NCBI RefSeq assembly: GCF_016863475.1
Contig: NZ_BOOY01000029.1
Location: forward strand, 124,001-188,000
DNA length: 64,000 nt
Direction: 5' to 3'
Source: Spirilliplanes yamanashiensis
GTDB taxonomy: Bacteria; Actinomycetota; Actinomycetes; Mycobacteriales; Micromonosporaceae
Shown one piece after another: positions 63,144 through 64,000 of the stretch (position 1 is its first letter; every line of letters starts with the position of its first letter). A program made the position numbers and the translations under genes. Below the pieces are notes generated by a model. It did not search any database. It saw only the letters and a program-made list of their open reading frames with translations, and had not been told where the DNA came from.

Positions 63144-64000
63144 ATGGACGCCGCCCACCGCCCCGACACCCGCCCCGACTCCGGCCACACCGTCTTCGCG
63201 ACGGGCGACCACGCCGGTTACGTGACGCTGCGCCGCGCCGGGCGCCCCCGCCGCGAGCGCTACGAGATGGGCCGCGCGCTGCGCGACGCCACCCCGCGGA
63301 CGTCGCTCGCCGACTGGTCGCCGCCGGCCGGGCGGGCCGACCCGGTCGAGCTGATCCGCTCGGCCCACGCCGGCCGCGTCGACTGGCTCATCCCGGTGCG
63401 CATCGCCCGGATGGCGGCGTCGCCGTACGCGTTCCTGCGCGGCTCGGCCAACATCATGGCCGCCGACTTCGCGGCGCTGCCGTACACCGGCATCACGCCG
63501 ATCATCTGCGGCGACGCCCACCTGGGCAACTTCGGCTTCTACGCGTCCCCGGAGCGGCAGCTCGTCTTCGACCTCAACGACTTCGACGAGGCGCACCCCG
63601 GCCCGTGGGAGTGGGACCTGCGGCGGCTGGTGGTCAGCGTGTGGGTGGCCGGCCGGCAGAACGGGTCGGCCGAGAAGGACTGCGCCAACGCCGTGCAGGA
63701 GTGCGTGTCGTCGTACCGGGTGCAGCTCGCCACGCTCAGCGAGCAGCCGCTGCTGGCCCGCTCGTTCGACCGGCTCGACGTCGAGGGCATGCGCAGCGCG
63801 GCCGAGAGCGCCAAGCTGCGCGCCGAGATCGGCCGGGCCGAGCGGCGCGCCCGCCGGCGCACCAGCGACCGGGCGCTGCCCCGGTTCACCGAGCAGCACG
63901 ACGGCCGGCTGCGCATCGTGCAGGAGCCGCCGCTGATCACCCGGCCGCAGCCGCACGACGCCGAGCGGCTGGCCGAGGCGCTCGACTCCTACCTGCGCAC
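63144..64000 (+). CDS. DUF2252 protein (3' end outside window)
   Basis: First 285 codons; the frame is open to the window end. Motifs: RMAASPYAFLRGSANIMAADFA, CGDAHLGNFGFYASPERQLVFDLNDFDEAHPGPWEWDLRRL (in part), diagnostic of DUF2252, a family with kinase-like features (GDAHLGNFG, DLNDFDE) and unknown function. TACGCT (63130-63135) ends 8 bases before the ATG, so the message may be leaderless; GTG 63141 is in frame directly before it. Confidence 0.88.
   Translation, partial: MDAAHRPDTRPDSGHTVFATGDHAGYVTLRRAGRPRRERYEMGRALRDATPRTSLADWSPPAGRADPVELIRSAHAGRVDWLIPVRIARMAASPYAFLRGSANIMAADFAALPYTGITPIICGDAHLGNFGFYASPERQLVFDLNDFDEAHPGPWEWDLRRLVVSVWVAGRQNGSAEKDCANAVQECVSSYRVQLATLSEQPLLARSFDRLDVEGMRSAAESAKLRAEIGRAERRARRRTSDRALPRFTEQHDGRLRIVQEPPLITRPQPHDAERLAEALDSYLR

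Overview
The window is very GC-rich DNA with extreme third-position GC, GTG as well as ATG starts, many start codons a few bases after a TAnnnT -10 box (leaderless mRNAs), and genes typical of Actinobacteria (garA/ftsR/resR locus, DUF881-sbp-DUF881, divergent glgM/glgC, DUF5999, DUF3516 helicase). It is chromosomal. Micromonosporaceae or a close relative is my inference from gene content and style; the sequence alone does not prove it. No rRNA, tRNA, CRISPR, insertion sequence or phage genes were seen.

Region 1-6.5 kb: a partial ClpN-like regulator under twin palindromes, pabB (folate), a DUF5999 mini-protein, gcvP with its own glycine riboswitch, an aldo-keto reductase and a 52-residue secreted peptide. 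Region 6.5-12.4 kb is the most unusual: a GGDEF (c-di-GMP cyclase) domain fused to an AfsR-like STAND ATPase, a translationally coupled pair of RlaP-type nucleotidyltransferases on the other strand, and a truncated STAND paralogue without its NTP-binding domain. Then come a DUF3516 Ski2-like helicase, a phosphotransferase and a self-contained YtrA-type GntR/ABC operon (16.3-18.4 kb).

Region 18.4-25.6 kb (minus) is a core actinobacterial block in the order pgsA-like, DUF881, sbp, DUF881, gcvH, garA, ftsR, DUF151, resR-like. It matches the Rv1822-Rv1830 order of Mycobacterium tuberculosis and links glycine cleavage, phospho-signalling by GarA, and cell division or growth regulators. Region 25.8-30.5 kb (minus) has a VWA protein, a MoxR-like ATPase and an MFS exporter whose start overlaps an 11-codon leaderless leader peptide. 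Region 30.5-38 kb has PhzF, ABC-F, a YngK-like glycosylhydrolase, a renalase-like flavoprotein and divergent glgM/glgC for alpha-glucan synthesis.

Region 38-46 kb (mostly minus) has a luciferase-like monooxygenase coupled to an unusual luciferase/FAD-oxidase fusion, an AraC regulator, and a secreted set (DUF4331, coupled 113-residue protein, Tat peptide, membrane-anchored LPMO). Region 46-51.4 kb is a polyol-type ABC importer operon (binding lipoprotein, two permeases, alcohol dehydrogenase, lipoprotein, small Cys/Pro-rich protein) without an ATPase. Region 51.4-64 kb has a solute-binding/VWA protein, S4 protein, YcnI-like protein, zwf, Bcp peroxiredoxin, STAS anti-anti-sigma factor, a secreted metzincin, a ROK protein, the Tat-secreted DUF1800-DUF1501 pair and a partial DUF2252 gene.
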